From NCBI RefSeq assembly GCF_012027425.1, contig NZ_SNUE01000002.1:1-64000 (forward strand): a DNA stretch of 64,000 bases. The letters are read 5' to 3'. Made by a program: the position numbers and the translations under genes. Every line of letters starts with the position of its first letter. Within the stretch, counting starts at the first letter, position 1. Source of the DNA: Thermococcus sp. MV5 (GTDB lineage Archaea; Methanobacteriota_B; Thermococci; Thermococcales; Thermococcaceae). Of the stretch, positions 43,087 through 52,172 are shown piece after piece. The notes under the pieces were generated by a model. It saw nothing but the letters and a program-made list of their open reading frames with translations. It was not told the origin of the DNA and ran no database searches.

Positions 43087-43667
43087 CCCTCGATATCCCC
43101 CTTAATCTTTTCCCCAGCTTTTTCTCTATTGAGAGTTTCCACATTTATCCAGTGAACATATAGATAGGTCTCCCCAAGTTTTTTGTTCACATCTACAGTT
43201 AATGTTCCTGGAGTTAAAGTTATAGAATTAGCCAGAATTGTTATACCTGTGTTTGAGTGTAGATCAGTCTTTATTTTCACAATACCTGGATTTATATCCA
43301 TAAGAATCGCATGTCTTGCCACTTTAAAGTTACTCTCAATTAGCCTGAACACCATGATAAAAAGGTACTGTGGAATAACAAAAAAGGCGATATAAAGAAT
43401 TTTCTCTACTATATGACCACTCTTTCTTATATCACTAGTAAGCATTCCATACATAAAAAGAGATATTATAAAAGTCGCCATTCCGCCAATGAAAAGATTT
43501 TCTAATCTTATGTTCGTACTTATAATCACCCAAAATGAAAAAAGTGCGATCCAAGTTAAAACTATCTGTTCCCATTTTGGAAGTTTTTGTGCCTCATAAG
43601 TCTCAAATAATGCCCTCTGTTTTATTTCATCAAGCCGTTCTCTGAGATAGAAAGGGACTCTGCTCAT
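43062..43667 (-). CDS. mrpE: Mrp antiporter subunit E
   Basis: A 201-residue MnhE/MrpE protein with membrane segments near 40-110 and a soluble C-terminal part (NSITLTPGTLTVDV, YVHWINVET). First gene of the operon. No ribosome site; the minus-strand TTATAATTAG at 43687-43696 is about 25 bp from the ATG, so the mRNA is probably leaderless. Confidence 0.9.
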   Translation of the reverse strand: MSRVPFYLRERLDEIKQRALFETYEAQKLPKWEQIVLTWIALFSFWVIISTNIRLENLFIGGMATFIISLFMYGMLTSDIRKSGHIVEKILYIAFFVIPQYLFIMVFRLIESNFKVARHAILMDINPGIVKIKTDLHSNTGITILANSITLTPGTLTVDVNKKLGETYLYVHWINVETLNREKAGEKIKGDIEGWLKKIFW

Positions 43668-43686
43668 GTATTATATTAGGTTTTTG

Positions 43687-43696
43687 CTAATTATAA
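43687..43696 (-). promoter_or_regulatory. Promoter of the Mrp operon
   Basis: Minus-strand TTATAATTAG about 25 bp before the mrpE ATG suggests leaderless transcription. The divergent NYN gene has TTTTTTATA at 43722-43730 on the plus strand. Confidence 0.5.
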
Positions 43697-43788
43697 CCCT
43701 TTTGTTAGGACTTTACCCAACTTTTTTATACTCTAAAAACATAATTCTTACATAAAGTTTTGAAGATATCAACTATATGGTGATAACG

Positions 43789-44340
43789 ATGCCCAGCAAT
43801 TGGGAGAAGATCGTCTCGATAACAAAGGGAGGAGTAAGGAGTATCGCAATGATGAAACAAAAGATTCGACGAGGCAAAAAGATCGCTTTACTCATAGATG
43901 GTCCTAATATACTAAGAAAAGAGTTCCAGATTCATCTTGAGGATGTAGTCAAGGCCCTAGAAGAGTTTGGAAATATTAGGGTGGCTAAAGTTGTTTTGAA
44001 CCAGTACGCTCCCCAAGGACTTATTGAGGCCATTGCAAATCAGGGTTTCGAACCGATAATTGTTGCTGGAGAAATAGGTGTAAAGCTTGCAGTTGAAGCC
44101 ATGAGAGAGATATACAACCCGAATGTAGATATAATAGCTTTAGCAACCCGAAATGCTGAATTCTTACCTATAATATTAAAAGCAAAGGAAAAAGGAAAAG
44201 AAACTGCTATAATCGGGATTGAACCCGGGTTTAGTGCAGCTTTAAAGCATGCCGCAGATTATGTGGTAATTCTTGAAAGAGGTGAAGCCAATGAGAGCGT
44301 CTCTATTCAAGATACTGAGAAGAGAAGAAGGAAAACCTAG
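43789..44340 (+). CDS. NYN-domain protein, first tandem copy
   Basis: A 183-residue protein of the NYN/PIN-like (LabA/DUF88, TIGR00288) family. [13 protein letters not shown] carries the first Asp. At the second and third acidic positions it has GEIGV and TRNAEF, where the neighbour copy has GDTDV and TRDADF, so RNase activity may be lost. The ATG at 43789 follows GGTGATAACG. Its 3' end overlaps the second copy by 50 bp. A 61-bp block is identical in both. Confidence 0.85.
   Translation: MPSNWEKIVSITKGGVRSIAMMKQKIRRGKKIALLIDGPNILRKEFQIHLEDVVKALEEFGNIRVAKVVLNQYAPQGLIEAIANQGFEPIIVAGEIGVKLAVEAMREIYNPNVDIIALATRNAEFLPIILKAKEKGKETAIIGIEPGFSAALKHAADYVVILERGEANESVSIQDTEKRRRKT
43975..44035 (+). repeat. 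61-bp identical block, copy 1
   Basis: Starts ATTAGGGTGGCTAAAGTTG and ends GAGGCCATTG. It is identical to 44477-44537, while sequence on both sides differs. This is best explained by recent gene conversion between the two tandem NYN genes. Confidence 0.9.
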
Positions 44341-44815
44341 GGAAAAAGAAAAGAGAGAAGTTCCCAAGACCCCTCCAAAGAGTGTAGGGCTTATAATTGA
44401 CGGACCCAATATATTAAGAAAGGAATTTGGAATAAAACTTGAAAACATAAAAGAAGCTCTAGAAAAGATCGGAAAGATTAGGGTGGCTAAAGTTGTTTTG
44501 AACCAGTACGCTCCCCAAGGACTTATTGAGGCCATTGTGAATCAAGGATTTGAACCAATAATAGTTGCCGGAGATACAGACGTAAGAATTGCCCTTGAAG
44601 CAATGGAACTCATATACAACAGCGATATCGAGGTAATAGCCCTCGCTACAAGAGATGCAGATTTTCTACCAATAATAAATGAGGGGAAAGGAAAGGGCAA
44701 AGAGACCGTCATTATAGGAGTAGAACCAGGCTTCAGTATTGCTCTCCAGAATGCTGCCGATTATGTCATCAAGATGGAAGGAAAAAGCGAACAAACTGAG
44801 GGGTACGAAGAGTAA
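44291..44815 (+). CDS. NYN-domain protein, second tandem copy
   Basis: A 174-residue NYN/PIN-like protein with all expected acidic residues: [20 protein letters not shown] and ATRDADFLP. It is probably a metal-dependent RNase or RNA-binding protein. The ATG at 44291 follows AGAGGTGAAG, inside the end of the first copy. Basic, Lys/Glu-rich N-terminus of about 30 residues. Confidence 0.87.
   Translation: MRASLFKILRREEGKPREKEKREVPKTPPKSVGLIIDGPNILRKEFGIKLENIKEALEKIGKIRVAKVVLNQYAPQGLIEAIVNQGFEPIIVAGDTDVRIALEAMELIYNSDIEVIALATRDADFLPIINEGKGKGKETVIIGVEPGFSIALQNAADYVIKMEGKSEQTEGYEE
44477..44537 (+). repeat. 61-bp identical block, copy 2
   Basis: Exact second copy of the block at 43975-44035, in the same frame of the second NYN gene. 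Confidence 0.9.
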
Positions 44816-44819
44816 TATA

Positions 44820-45272
44820 CTATTCTTCTTCAAACTCCAACTTTAAAGATGTGTACTCCCTTTTAAGCTGCTCTACTATTTGAGAAACCTCTGCACTAAG
44901 TCCCCTTAATTTTTCAGAAAGTTTACTAAGTTCTTCTATGGCAATTTCCAAGGCCCTTTCACTTTCTTCTACTTCTTTCATGGCTTCAACAAGCTTTTCT
45001 TCTTCCTCCCGTTTGTATACTTCAATTTTCAAGGTATCATAATTCCACATTATTTCGCTATTTCTGATAGAAAACTCTATTGAAATTCGCACAACATCTT
45101 CTTTTCTAACTCCCGTTTCCTGAAGTTTCTCGAATAAATATTGATTCAACTGAGCAGCTGCTCTTACAACTTTTTCGGGGTTAAGTTCCCCTCGTGTTAA
45201 TGCAAAAAGAACTTTCCTAACCTTATTTGCATACCCACTTGCCCTAACAAATCCCGTTGAGAGCCTGGGCAT
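44820..45272 (-). CDS. Conserved archaeal protein, possibly DUF2258
   Basis: A 150-residue soluble protein. The N-terminal RLSTGFVRASGYANKVRKVL resembles the archaeal DUF2258 family, and the C-terminal half (about 95-145) is a coiled coil rich in Glu/Leu. Function unknown. The ATG at 45272 follows GGTGGGGAGC; the longer frame to 45317 is less likely. Confidence 0.65.
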   Translation of the reverse strand: MPRLSTGFVRASGYANKVRKVLFALTRGELNPEKVVRAAAQLNQYLFEKLQETGVRKEDVVRISIEFSIRNSEIMWNYDTLKIEVYKREEEEKLVEAMKEVEESERALEIAIEELSKLSEKLRGLSAEVSQIVEQLKREYTSLKLEFEEE

Positions 45273-45329
45273 AGCTCCCCACCATAATACTTTAATGCAC
45301 TGGAAACATATATCCATATTGGTGATCGA

Positions 45330-46004
45330 ATGAACATTTTAATTTTTGGTCCTCCAGGTTCTGGGAAATCTACTCATTCAAGAAGAATAATAGAAAAATA
45401 TTACATCGAATACATTGCTTCGGGAGATATAATACGAGCTGAAATAAACAAAGAAAACGCTTTAGGTCGAGAAATGAGAAAATACATAGAAAAAGGAGAG
45501 TTACTCCCAGATACGGTGATAAACACTCTCGTTCTTTCAAAACTACGAAGGAGGAGGGAAAACTTCATCATAGATGGATATCCTCGAACAGCTGAACAGG
45601 TTTTAGCACTGGAAAACTTCTTGTATGACCATGGGATAAAAATAGATTTAGCAATCGACATTTTTATTTCAAAAGAGGAAAGTATAGCCCGTATATCCGG
45701 AAGAAGAATTTGCAAACGCTGTGGGACGGTTTACCATATAAAATACAACCCACCCAAAATTTCTGGAAAATGTGATGTTTGTGGTGGAGAAGTGATCCAA
45801 AGAAAAGATGACAAGCCAGAAATAGTATCAAAAAGATATGACATCTATATCAACAACATGAATCCTATAATTAAGTTCTACAAAGGGCAGGGAGTGTATG
45901 TACAGATAAACGGACATGGAGGAATAGAAGAAGTTTGGGAAAGAATTAGGCCCCTATTAGATTACATCTGGAATAGAGAAAGAAAAAGAGAAGAATTTGA
46001 ATAA
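45330..46004 (+). CDS. adk: Adenylate kinase
   Basis: A 224-residue adenylate kinase that interconverts AMP, ADP and ATP. P-loop GPPGSGKST at 7-15, DGYPRTAEQ, and a zinc-type lid with CKRCGTVYH and CDVCGG. The lid is like that of bacterial long-form kinases. The ATG is near GGTGATCGA. A single gene divergent from the DUF2258-like gene. Confidence 0.95.
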   Translation: MNILIFGPPGSGKSTHSRRIIEKYYIEYIASGDIIRAEINKENALGREMRKYIEKGELLPDTVINTLVLSKLRRRRENFIIDGYPRTAEQVLALENFLYDHGIKIDLAIDIFISKEESIARISGRRICKRCGTVYHIKYNPPKISGKCDVCGGEVIQRKDDKPEIVSKRYDIYINNMNPIIKFYKGQGVYVQINGHGGIEEVWERIRPLLDYIWNRERKREEFE

Positions 46005-46131
46005 TTAGAGCCCTTCACTATTATACTGCAAAGTTCAGATTAGCAATCTCACCAATAATAACTCAAAACCATGCATGGGAAAATATTCAAAACAGTAATC
46101 TGCAAAAGAGAACTCACTGGAAGGAGAGGAA

Positions 46132-46812
46132 ATGGCAGAGTATTTTGATAAAATTGCTCATAGATATGATGATTGGTACAAAACCAAAGTAGGGCAGTAT
46201 GTGAATAGGACAGAGAAAAAGCTAGTCTTCTCCATGATAAAAAGCAAGAATGGAAAAGCCCTCGATTTAGGATGTGGTACTGGAAATTACACATTGGAGC
46301 TTTATACGAGAGGCTTTGACGTCGTGGGGGTTGATTTAAGCGAAGAAATGTTAAAAATTGCCAGAAAAAAGCTTCCCCGTGTTAAATTTATCAGAGCAAA
46401 TGCATACTCTTTACCCTTCAAGGAGAACACTTTTGATCTAGTACTAACCATTACAATGTTTGAATTCATTCACAAACCAGAACTTGCATTAAATGAGATT
46501 TACAGAGTGCTAAGACCAGGAGGAGAAGTTGTGATAGGCACCATGAACGGCAAGAGCTTCTGGTTTATTTTTAAGCGTATAAAGAGCCTTTTTGAAGAAA
46601 CTGCATATAGATATGCCAGATTTTACACTCCAAGTGAACTGGAAAGTCTAATGAAAGGAGCTGGTTTTGAAGATGTCGAGAGTAAAGGAATTATTTTCTT
46701 TCCCTCATTCTTTCCCTTTGTAAAGTTAGCCGAGAAACTCGATGAAAAGTTTAGCGATAAGCTAAAGAACCTTGGAGCATTTATATTGGTTAGGGGAGTT
46801 AAGGGTGATTAG
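46132..46812 (+). CDS. Class I SAM-dependent methyltransferase
   Basis: A 226-residue methyltransferase with motif I LDLGCGTGNYTLEL, motif II VVGVDLSEEML and the post-motif VLRPGGEVVIG. N-terminal MAEYFDKIAHRYDDWY is common among UbiE/Coq5-like proteins. Substrate unknown. GGAAGGAGAGG precedes the ATG. It overlaps the ParB-like gene by eight bases. Confidence 0.88.
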   Translation: MAEYFDKIAHRYDDWYKTKVGQYVNRTEKKLVFSMIKSKNGKALDLGCGTGNYTLELYTRGFDVVGVDLSEEMLKIARKKLPRVKFIRANAYSLPFKENTFDLVLTITMFEFIHKPELALNEIYRVLRPGGEVVIGTMNGKSFWFIFKRIKSLFEETAYRYARFYTPSELESLMKGAGFEDVESKGIIFFPSFFPFVKLAEKLDEKFSDKLKNLGAFILVRGVKGD

Positions 46813-47203
46813 ATTAATAACAAGAGAAGAAGCTTTTAAACGAGCTGAAAGGATAAAGAAAGAAAATGAAGCAATTTATGGAATCCAGTTCAAAATTTAT
46901 CAAAAATATCTTCCATTTGATATTCTTACACCCACCCAATGGGAATTGAGTGAGAAAAAGCTGTTAGTGGTCCTTCAGGAGATAGTTCATGGATATGATG
47001 CACCAGTTATTGTTCTGGAACACAGAGGAAAGTATTACATTCTAGACGGCCATCATAGGGCATATGCTAGAAAAAAATTAGGATTCTCACAGGTTGAGGC
47101 AATAATCCTTAAACCTACTCGCGAGATCCCCACAAAGATAGAAGAATCCGTAAAAAAGGCAAAACTGGAGAGCTTAGATGATATAGTGGTTGTTAGAGAG
47201 TAA
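46805..47203 (+). CDS. ParB/SerK-like domain protein
   Basis: A 132-residue protein with a ParB-N-type core: PVIVLEHRGKYYILDGHHRAYA, then KKLGFSQVEAIIL. In Thermococcales one ParB-like protein is an ADP-dependent free serine kinase, so a kinase-like role is possible; nuclease or CTPase roles are others. The GTG start at 46805 overlaps the methyltransferase stop. Confidence 0.7.
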   Translation: MIRLITREEAFKRAERIKKENEAIYGIQFKIYQKYLPFDILTPTQWELSEKKLLVVLQEIVHGYDAPVIVLEHRGKYYILDGHHRAYARKKLGFSQVEAIILKPTREIPTKIEESVKKAKLESLDDIVVVRE

Positions 47204-47219
47204 TATTCGGGGGATGTCT

Positions 47220-48731
47220 ATGTGTGAATATACCTTTGAAAATGGAGAGAAATGTAGAATAAAAGCCATATCTGGTTCAAAGTATTGTTCGCTCCACATC
47301 CCCTTTGAAGAAGGTGAACTTCTCTACGGTGAGAAAATCAAAGAAATAAAAGAAAGAGCATTTAAAAGAAAGCTAGAAAGAGGAGTGAGATATTTTGAAG
47401 GCATTCAGCTTTATGAGGTAAAGATTTCAAACTTAACGAGTAAAAAACCCCTTGTTTTCAAGAACTCAAAGATAAAAACACTCATTGTAGAGAGTTCTCA
47501 TTTAAAGGGAATAACCATATACAAATGTGAAATTGAGCGGGTAATTATCCTCTCGTCAACTATAGGCACTCTGTGGGTTAAAGACTCAACATTCTTCGGA
47601 TTTAACCTGCTAGATGTAAAGTTTGGAACCTCAATTTACATCCGGGAAAGTGTAGTGAGATACATCATGATGAACTCTGTGCAACATGTAGAAGGTATAA
47701 AACCCCATGAAGAAGAGTATGGGGAAAAAGAGGCAGTATATGGAAGAATAGAACTCTCTGAGCTTAAGAAGGTCAGGAGAATAGGTATAAATTCGCGTTA
47801 CCCCCTGCTCAAAGATGTATTAAAAGAGCACGGAATTAGCTTCTCAGGCATTTCAAGAAAGCACATTAAGGCAAAAATCTTTATCATCAAGAATGTTGAA
47901 TTTGATCCAAGTCCAAGATTCAAGAGACAAGTTAGAGTTTTTATAAGAAACCTCGATAGTATTCTACAACTGGAGAATTTAGAGATCCCCGGGCACATCG
48001 AAATAAGGGGTGGACGATTAAGAATCCCCGAGTTTATTCACACTACAGTCCAAAATAACCTAGTATTTAGGAATGTCACTTTTTATGGGGACATAACATG
48101 GAATCTCACTGTACTCCCAAACCTGCCAGCCGAATTGACCGTTAAAGGGTTCGTAATTTTGGAAAAGTGTCGTTTTAATAATCCTACGATGGAAGAATTC
48201 TTCTACAGATTAGCTAGAATTAGCTGGGAGAAAAGTGGAGATAAAGAAAAAGCAGATGTGTATTACTACCTAGAGATGCTTGCAAGAAGAAAGCAGAAGA
48301 TGGGAAGATATATGACGTATCTGCCTAAATTCGGAATTGGAGTAAAACTACCACCTATGCCTCTCAGAAGAGTTCAAGTAAAAGCAAAGCATTATATACA
48401 CCTTCTTGAAGGAGTTTTTGAGTGGTTTTTTGCAGATTTAACATGTAAATATGGAACGGACTGGAAAAGACCAATTCTAATTTGGATTTTCATGGTTAAT
48501 ATTGTATTCCCCTCACTTTTCTACTTCACAAAAAGTGTCACAAGTTTCGGAGTTCCCCTTGAAAGTTTTTGGGATTATGAATATTTTAGCATAGTAACAG
48601 CTACAACGCTTGGTTATGGAGACCTCCACCCTATTGGAATAGGGAGGATATTTGCTTCACTTGAAGCCCTATTCGGAATGTTCATGTGGGCAGTATTCTT
48701 GACAGTCTTTGCAAGAAAATACATGCGGTAA
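47220..48731 (+). CDS. Two-TM potassium channel with zinc and beta-helix-like N-terminus
   Basis: A 503-residue protein. Residues 2-26 hold C2, C12, C23 and H26, a possible zinc knuckle. Residues about 60-330 have short repeating strand units (FKNSKIKTLIVESSHLKGIT, IRGGRLRI) like pentapeptide or bactofilin-type beta-helices. The C-terminus has TM1 (about 419-437), a pore with TTLGYGDLHP near 460 and TM2 (about 477-500), a K+ channel. The ATG at 47220 follows GGGGGATG; ATG 47214 is an alternative. It overlaps nothing but follows the ParB-like gene closely. Confidence 0.8.
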   Translation: MCEYTFENGEKCRIKAISGSKYCSLHIPFEEGELLYGEKIKEIKERAFKRKLERGVRYFEGIQLYEVKISNLTSKKPLVFKNSKIKTLIVESSHLKGITIYKCEIERVIILSSTIGTLWVKDSTFFGFNLLDVKFGTSIYIRESVVRYIMMNSVQHVEGIKPHEEEYGEKEAVYGRIELSELKKVRRIGINSRYPLLKDVLKEHGISFSGISRKHIKAKIFIIKNVEFDPSPRFKRQVRVFIRNLDSILQLENLEIPGHIEIRGGRLRIPEFIHTTVQNNLVFRNVTFYGDITWNLTVLPNLPAELTVKGFVILEKCRFNNPTMEEFFYRLARISWEKSGDKEKADVYYYLEMLARRKQKMGRYMTYLPKFGIGVKLPPMPLRRVQVKAKHYIHLLEGVFEWFFADLTCKYGTDWKRPILIWIFMVNIVFPSLFYFTKSVTSFGVPLESFWDYEYFSIVTATTLGYGDLHPIGIGRIFASLEALFGMFMWAVFLTVFARKYMR

Positions 48732-48771
48732 GTTTAAACTTTCAAAGAAATAATACCCTCGAGGGATGAAA

Positions 48772-49893
48772 ATGAAAGTCGGTCTAATAGTGAACCCAAT
48801 AGCAGGAATGGGTGGAAGGGTGGCCCTTAAGGGAACCGACGGGGTTGTAGAAGAAGCTATAAAAAGAGGAGCAAGGCCAATTGCAATTGAAGTCACAAAA
48901 TTGTTCCTAAGAGAGCTCTCCCATTACGATATAAATATGGAATTCGTAACAGGCCCTGACGGATTAGGGGAAAATGCCCTTAAAGAATTTGACTTCCCTT
49001 ATGAGGTTATTCAACACAGAAAAATAGGAGAAAAAGAAATTCTTACTGTTAAAATACCAGATACCACCAGAGAAGACACAAAAATACTTGCAAGCATTAT
49101 GAACGAGAAAGTTGATATAATCATCTTTGCTGGTGGGGATGGAACTGCAAGAGATATCTACGAGGCAATAGATAAGAAAAGGCCCATCTTGGGTATCCCA
49201 ACTGGTGTTAAAATGTTTTCAGGAACTTTTGCAAATTCTCCGGAGGATGCTGCAAGACTTTTGGTGGAACTCGCAAAAGGCAATGCAAAACTTGTCGAAA
49301 GGGAGATTCTTGACCTAGACGAAAATGCATACAGGCATGATGAAGTAAAAGCGAGAACTTATGGAACTGCCCTTACTCCTTATATTGAAACCTTTATTCA
49401 AGGAACTAAAGAGCCAACCCCTCTTGATGAAGGGGAAGAGTTAGATGCAATAGCAGAGGCTCTTGTAGAAGAACTTGAAGATGGGATTTACTTTCTCGGA
49501 GCGGGTTCGACTATGAAAAAAATAAAAGACACCCTCAAAATAGATGGAACACTCTTGGGCATTGATATTGTAGAGATAAAAAGTGGAAAGGCAACACTAC
49601 TCGTAAAAGATGCCCAAGAAAAAGACCTGCTAAAATTTGTAGGAAATAGTCCCAAAATAATTGTCACCGTGGTGGGAGGCCTTAACTTTCTGTTTGGACG
49701 GGGAAACCAACAATTCTCACCAGAAGTTTTGAAATATATACCCAAAGAAAACGTGATCATAGTGGCAACCCCATCAAAAGTCCGAAAGCCAATAAGGGTT
49801 TATACTGGAAATAAAGAAGTTGACAGGAAATTTAAGGGATACATAAAAGTTAGGATCTCACCTTGGGCTGAAAAAATGGTGAAAGTTATTTAG
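48772..49893 (+). CDS. ATP-NAD kinase-like protein (AcoX/COG3199 type)
   Basis: A 373-residue protein of the NAD kinase superfamily. VGLIVNPIAGMGG at the N-terminus, FAGGDGTARD (GGDGT motif) near 122 and IPTGVKMFSG follow the COG3199 pattern. The nucleotide or lipid substrate is unknown; it is not the main NadK. The start at 48772 has GAGGG six bases before; ATG 48766 is an alternative. Confidence 0.88.
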   Translation: MKVGLIVNPIAGMGGRVALKGTDGVVEEAIKRGARPIAIEVTKLFLRELSHYDINMEFVTGPDGLGENALKEFDFPYEVIQHRKIGEKEILTVKIPDTTREDTKILASIMNEKVDIIIFAGGDGTARDIYEAIDKKRPILGIPTGVKMFSGTFANSPEDAARLLVELAKGNAKLVEREILDLDENAYRHDEVKARTYGTALTPYIETFIQGTKEPTPLDEGEELDAIAEALVEELEDGIYFLGAGSTMKKIKDTLKIDGTLLGIDIVEIKSGKATLLVKDAQEKDLLKFVGNSPKIIVTVVGGLNFLFGRGNQQFSPEVLKYIPKENVIIVATPSKVRKPIRVYTGNKEVDRKFKGYIKVRISPWAEKMVKVI

Positions 49894-49989
49894 TCAAAGA
49901 ACTTACAAAAGGAATAAGCTTTAGTTTTGGAGTTAGAGTTGATCTTGGGGTTTCTTAACTTTTAGTTAATCACTTTCTGTTTAAAAAAC

Positions 49990-49998
49990 TTTTAAAAA
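49990..49998 (+). promoter_or_regulatory. Promoter of the chelatase/transport operon
   Basis: CTTTTAAAA within an A-rich run lies about 70 bp before the SBP ATG and is the only good TATA candidate before a chain of seven close or overlapping genes ending at 61382. The 170-bp gap has no other gene. Confidence 0.45.
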
Positions 49999-50062
49999 AG
50001 ACTTTTTGCATCTTGTAGTGTTACTAAAATCAGAATTAGTAGCATGATTGGTGGTGAAATTC

Positions 50063-52168
50063 ATGAAAAGTAGCAAGATATTGTTAGCGCTACTTGTAAT
50101 ATCCATCTTAGCATTCAGCAGTGCATGCGTCCAAAAGACTCCAATGGAAACAACATCCACTTCAACCATCCAAGAAAAGACTACAAGTGCCTCTCAGGCT
50201 CAAACAAAAGTTCAAGAAAAAATAATAATTACAGACTTTGCAGGAAGAGAAGTGACTTTAGAGAAAGTTCCCGAACGAGTGATTGTTTTAACTACCTACT
50301 GGGCAGAGATCCTCCACATATTGGGCGTGGATGACAAAATAGTCGGTGTTGGGAATTATGTTCCAAATGACCCTTACCTTCCAGAAGGTATCAAGCAGAA
50401 ACCAAAGGTAGGAAGCTCATTTAAGGGCCTCAACTGGGAAACTGTTGTAGGATTAAACCCGGACCTGATAATCACAGATTGGTATGAAGGAAAGTACAAA
50501 GATGAAGAGATAATCCAAAAAGCCCAAGAACTTGATATCCCTGTCATAGCATTGACCGCCAAGAGTGTTGAGGACAATGTTAAAGTTGTTGAGCTTTTAG
50601 GGAAAGTCTTTGAAAAGGAAGAGAAGGCCAAAGAGTTAGCCAATTGGATGCAAAGCAGATTGAATGAAGTCAACAAAATAGCAAACCAAATACCCGATGA
50701 CAAAAAGAAAAGCGTCTTAGTAATAAGTGCTCCAAAAGACATTGGAGGCCCAATCACAGTCTATGCAAAGGGAAGTGCTTGGGCAAGCATCGTTGAGCTC
50801 GTTGGTGCTCACAACTTGGCTTTTGACAAAGAGTTCGACACCCAGTGGCCGAAGCTTGATTTGGAGAAGATAATTGCATATTGGGGAGACAAAGCTGATG
50901 TCATAATCGTAACCTCCTTTAATCAGGAGAAGCTTGAAAAAGCTGTGAACGACATAAAAAACGACCCAAGATGGAAAGAAATTAAAGCCGTTAAGGAGGG
51001 TCACGTTTACGGAATTTTGGCTGGATCTAAAGGATTCTTAGACTGGGGTCCAAGGATAGTCGTGGGAGTCTACCAAATGGGTGGACTAATTTATCCAGAC
51101 TATTACCCAGAGTGGAAGCCAATTGCAAGAGAGCTATTTGAGAAGTTCTACGGGCTTAGCTATGAGGTAAAAGTGGAAGTAATGGACTCTGCTGGAAGAA
51201 AGGTGACCTTTGAAAAAGTTCCCGAAAGAGTTATTATTACAAGCAGTTATTGGGCTGAAGTTTTGCATTGTTTAGGGTTGGACGACAAAATAGTGGGAAT
51301 TGACAAGTACACGCCAAAAGACCAGTTCTTACCAGAAAGTGTTAAGCAAAAACCGCAAATTGGAAGCGTTTATAGGGAAATTAATTGGGAAACTATTGCA
51401 AGCCTAGAGCCAGATTTAATCGTAATGGGCCTGTGGTGGGGCTCATTTGAGCCAAAGGAAAAAGAATTATTTGAGAGAGCAGAAGAGCTTAGCATTCCAG
51501 TCTTAGCCTTTGGAATTCCTGATTCGAACAAGACAAGAACAGAAATGCCATATGAGAACATCAGGATAATAAGAGTGCTTGGAAAGGTCTTTGATAAAGA
51601 GAGGAAAGCCGAAGAACTGGCAAGCTTCTTGGAGCGCTATTATAATCAAGCCCTTGAAATAGCGAGCAAAATACCAGAAGAAGAGAAGAAAAACGTGCTT
51701 ATAGTTTACGGCTCATCAATTACTGGTAAATATGCAACGGGGACAATAACTGTCTCTACAAGAGGAAGTGCTTATGCTGAAACCGCTGAGCTTGTGGGAG
51801 GACACAACTTAGCCTTTGATGTCAACGAGAGAGGACCTTACCTAAAGCTTGACTTAGAAAAGCTCATAGCATACTTTGGAGACAAGACTGACATTCTAAT
51901 TGTTGTTGATTGGGACGCAGAGAGACTTAATGAAGCAGTTGAAAAAATCAAGAGCGATCCAAGTTGGCAAGAAATTAAAGCGGTCAAAGAAGGAAATGTC
52001 GTTGGAATATTGGTGAGCTCATGGAAGAAGGATGCCACTGCCCTCTATGGTCCAAGATTCATAACGGGAATTTACGCCTTTGGTCATGCGATTTATCCAG
52101 AATACTACCCCGACTGGGAGCCAATCTACAATGAGATACTTCAGAAATTCTACAAGATAGAGGGGTGA
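50063..52168 (+). CDS. Lipoprotein with two fused metal-chelate binding domains
   Basis: A 701-residue surface lipoprotein. The signal ends LAFSSACVQ, a lipobox-like site, then a Thr/Ser/Gln-rich linker. Two complete FepB/BtuF-type solute-binding domains follow, about 55-360 and 366-701. Each starts with a GR-VT-EKVPERVI unit (FAGREVTLEKVPERVIVL, SAGRKVTFEKVPERVI). The duplication is old, since the copies have diverged. It probably captures a corrinoid, heme-like or siderophore-like metal chelate. The ATG at 50063 follows GGTGGTGAAATTC. Confidence 0.9.
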   Translation: MKSSKILLALLVISILAFSSACVQKTPMETTSTSTIQEKTTSASQAQTKVQEKIIITDFAGREVTLEKVPERVIVLTTYWAEILHILGVDDKIVGVGNYVPNDPYLPEGIKQKPKVGSSFKGLNWETVVGLNPDLIITDWYEGKYKDEEIIQKAQELDIPVIALTAKSVEDNVKVVELLGKVFEKEEKAKELANWMQSRLNEVNKIANQIPDDKKKSVLVISAPKDIGGPITVYAKGSAWASIVELVGAHNLAFDKEFDTQWPKLDLEKIIAYWGDKADVIIVTSFNQEKLEKAVNDIKNDPRWKEIKAVKEGHVYGILAGSKGFLDWGPRIVVGVYQMGGLIYPDYYPEWKPIARELFEKFYGLSYEVKVEVMDSAGRKVTFEKVPERVIITSSYWAEVLHCLGLDDKIVGIDKYTPKDQFLPESVKQKPQIGSVYREINWETIASLEPDLIVMGLWWGSFEPKEKELFERAEELSIPVLAFGIPDSNKTRTEMPYENIRIIRVLGKVFDKERKAEELASFLERYYNQALEIASKIPEEEKKNVLIVYGSSITGKYATGTITVSTRGSAYAETAELVGGHNLAFDVNERGPYLKLDLEKLIAYFGDKTDILIVVDWDAERLNEAVEKIKSDPSWQEIKAVKEGNVVGILVSSWKKDATALYGPRFITGIYAFGHAIYPEYYPDWEPIYNEILQKFYKIEG

Positions 52169-52172
52169 AAGG

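Noticed and set aside
50063..52168. The two similar halves of the binding lipoprotein as a possible assembly duplication
   Set aside because: The halves differ clearly at nucleotide and protein level, so this is an old true duplication.
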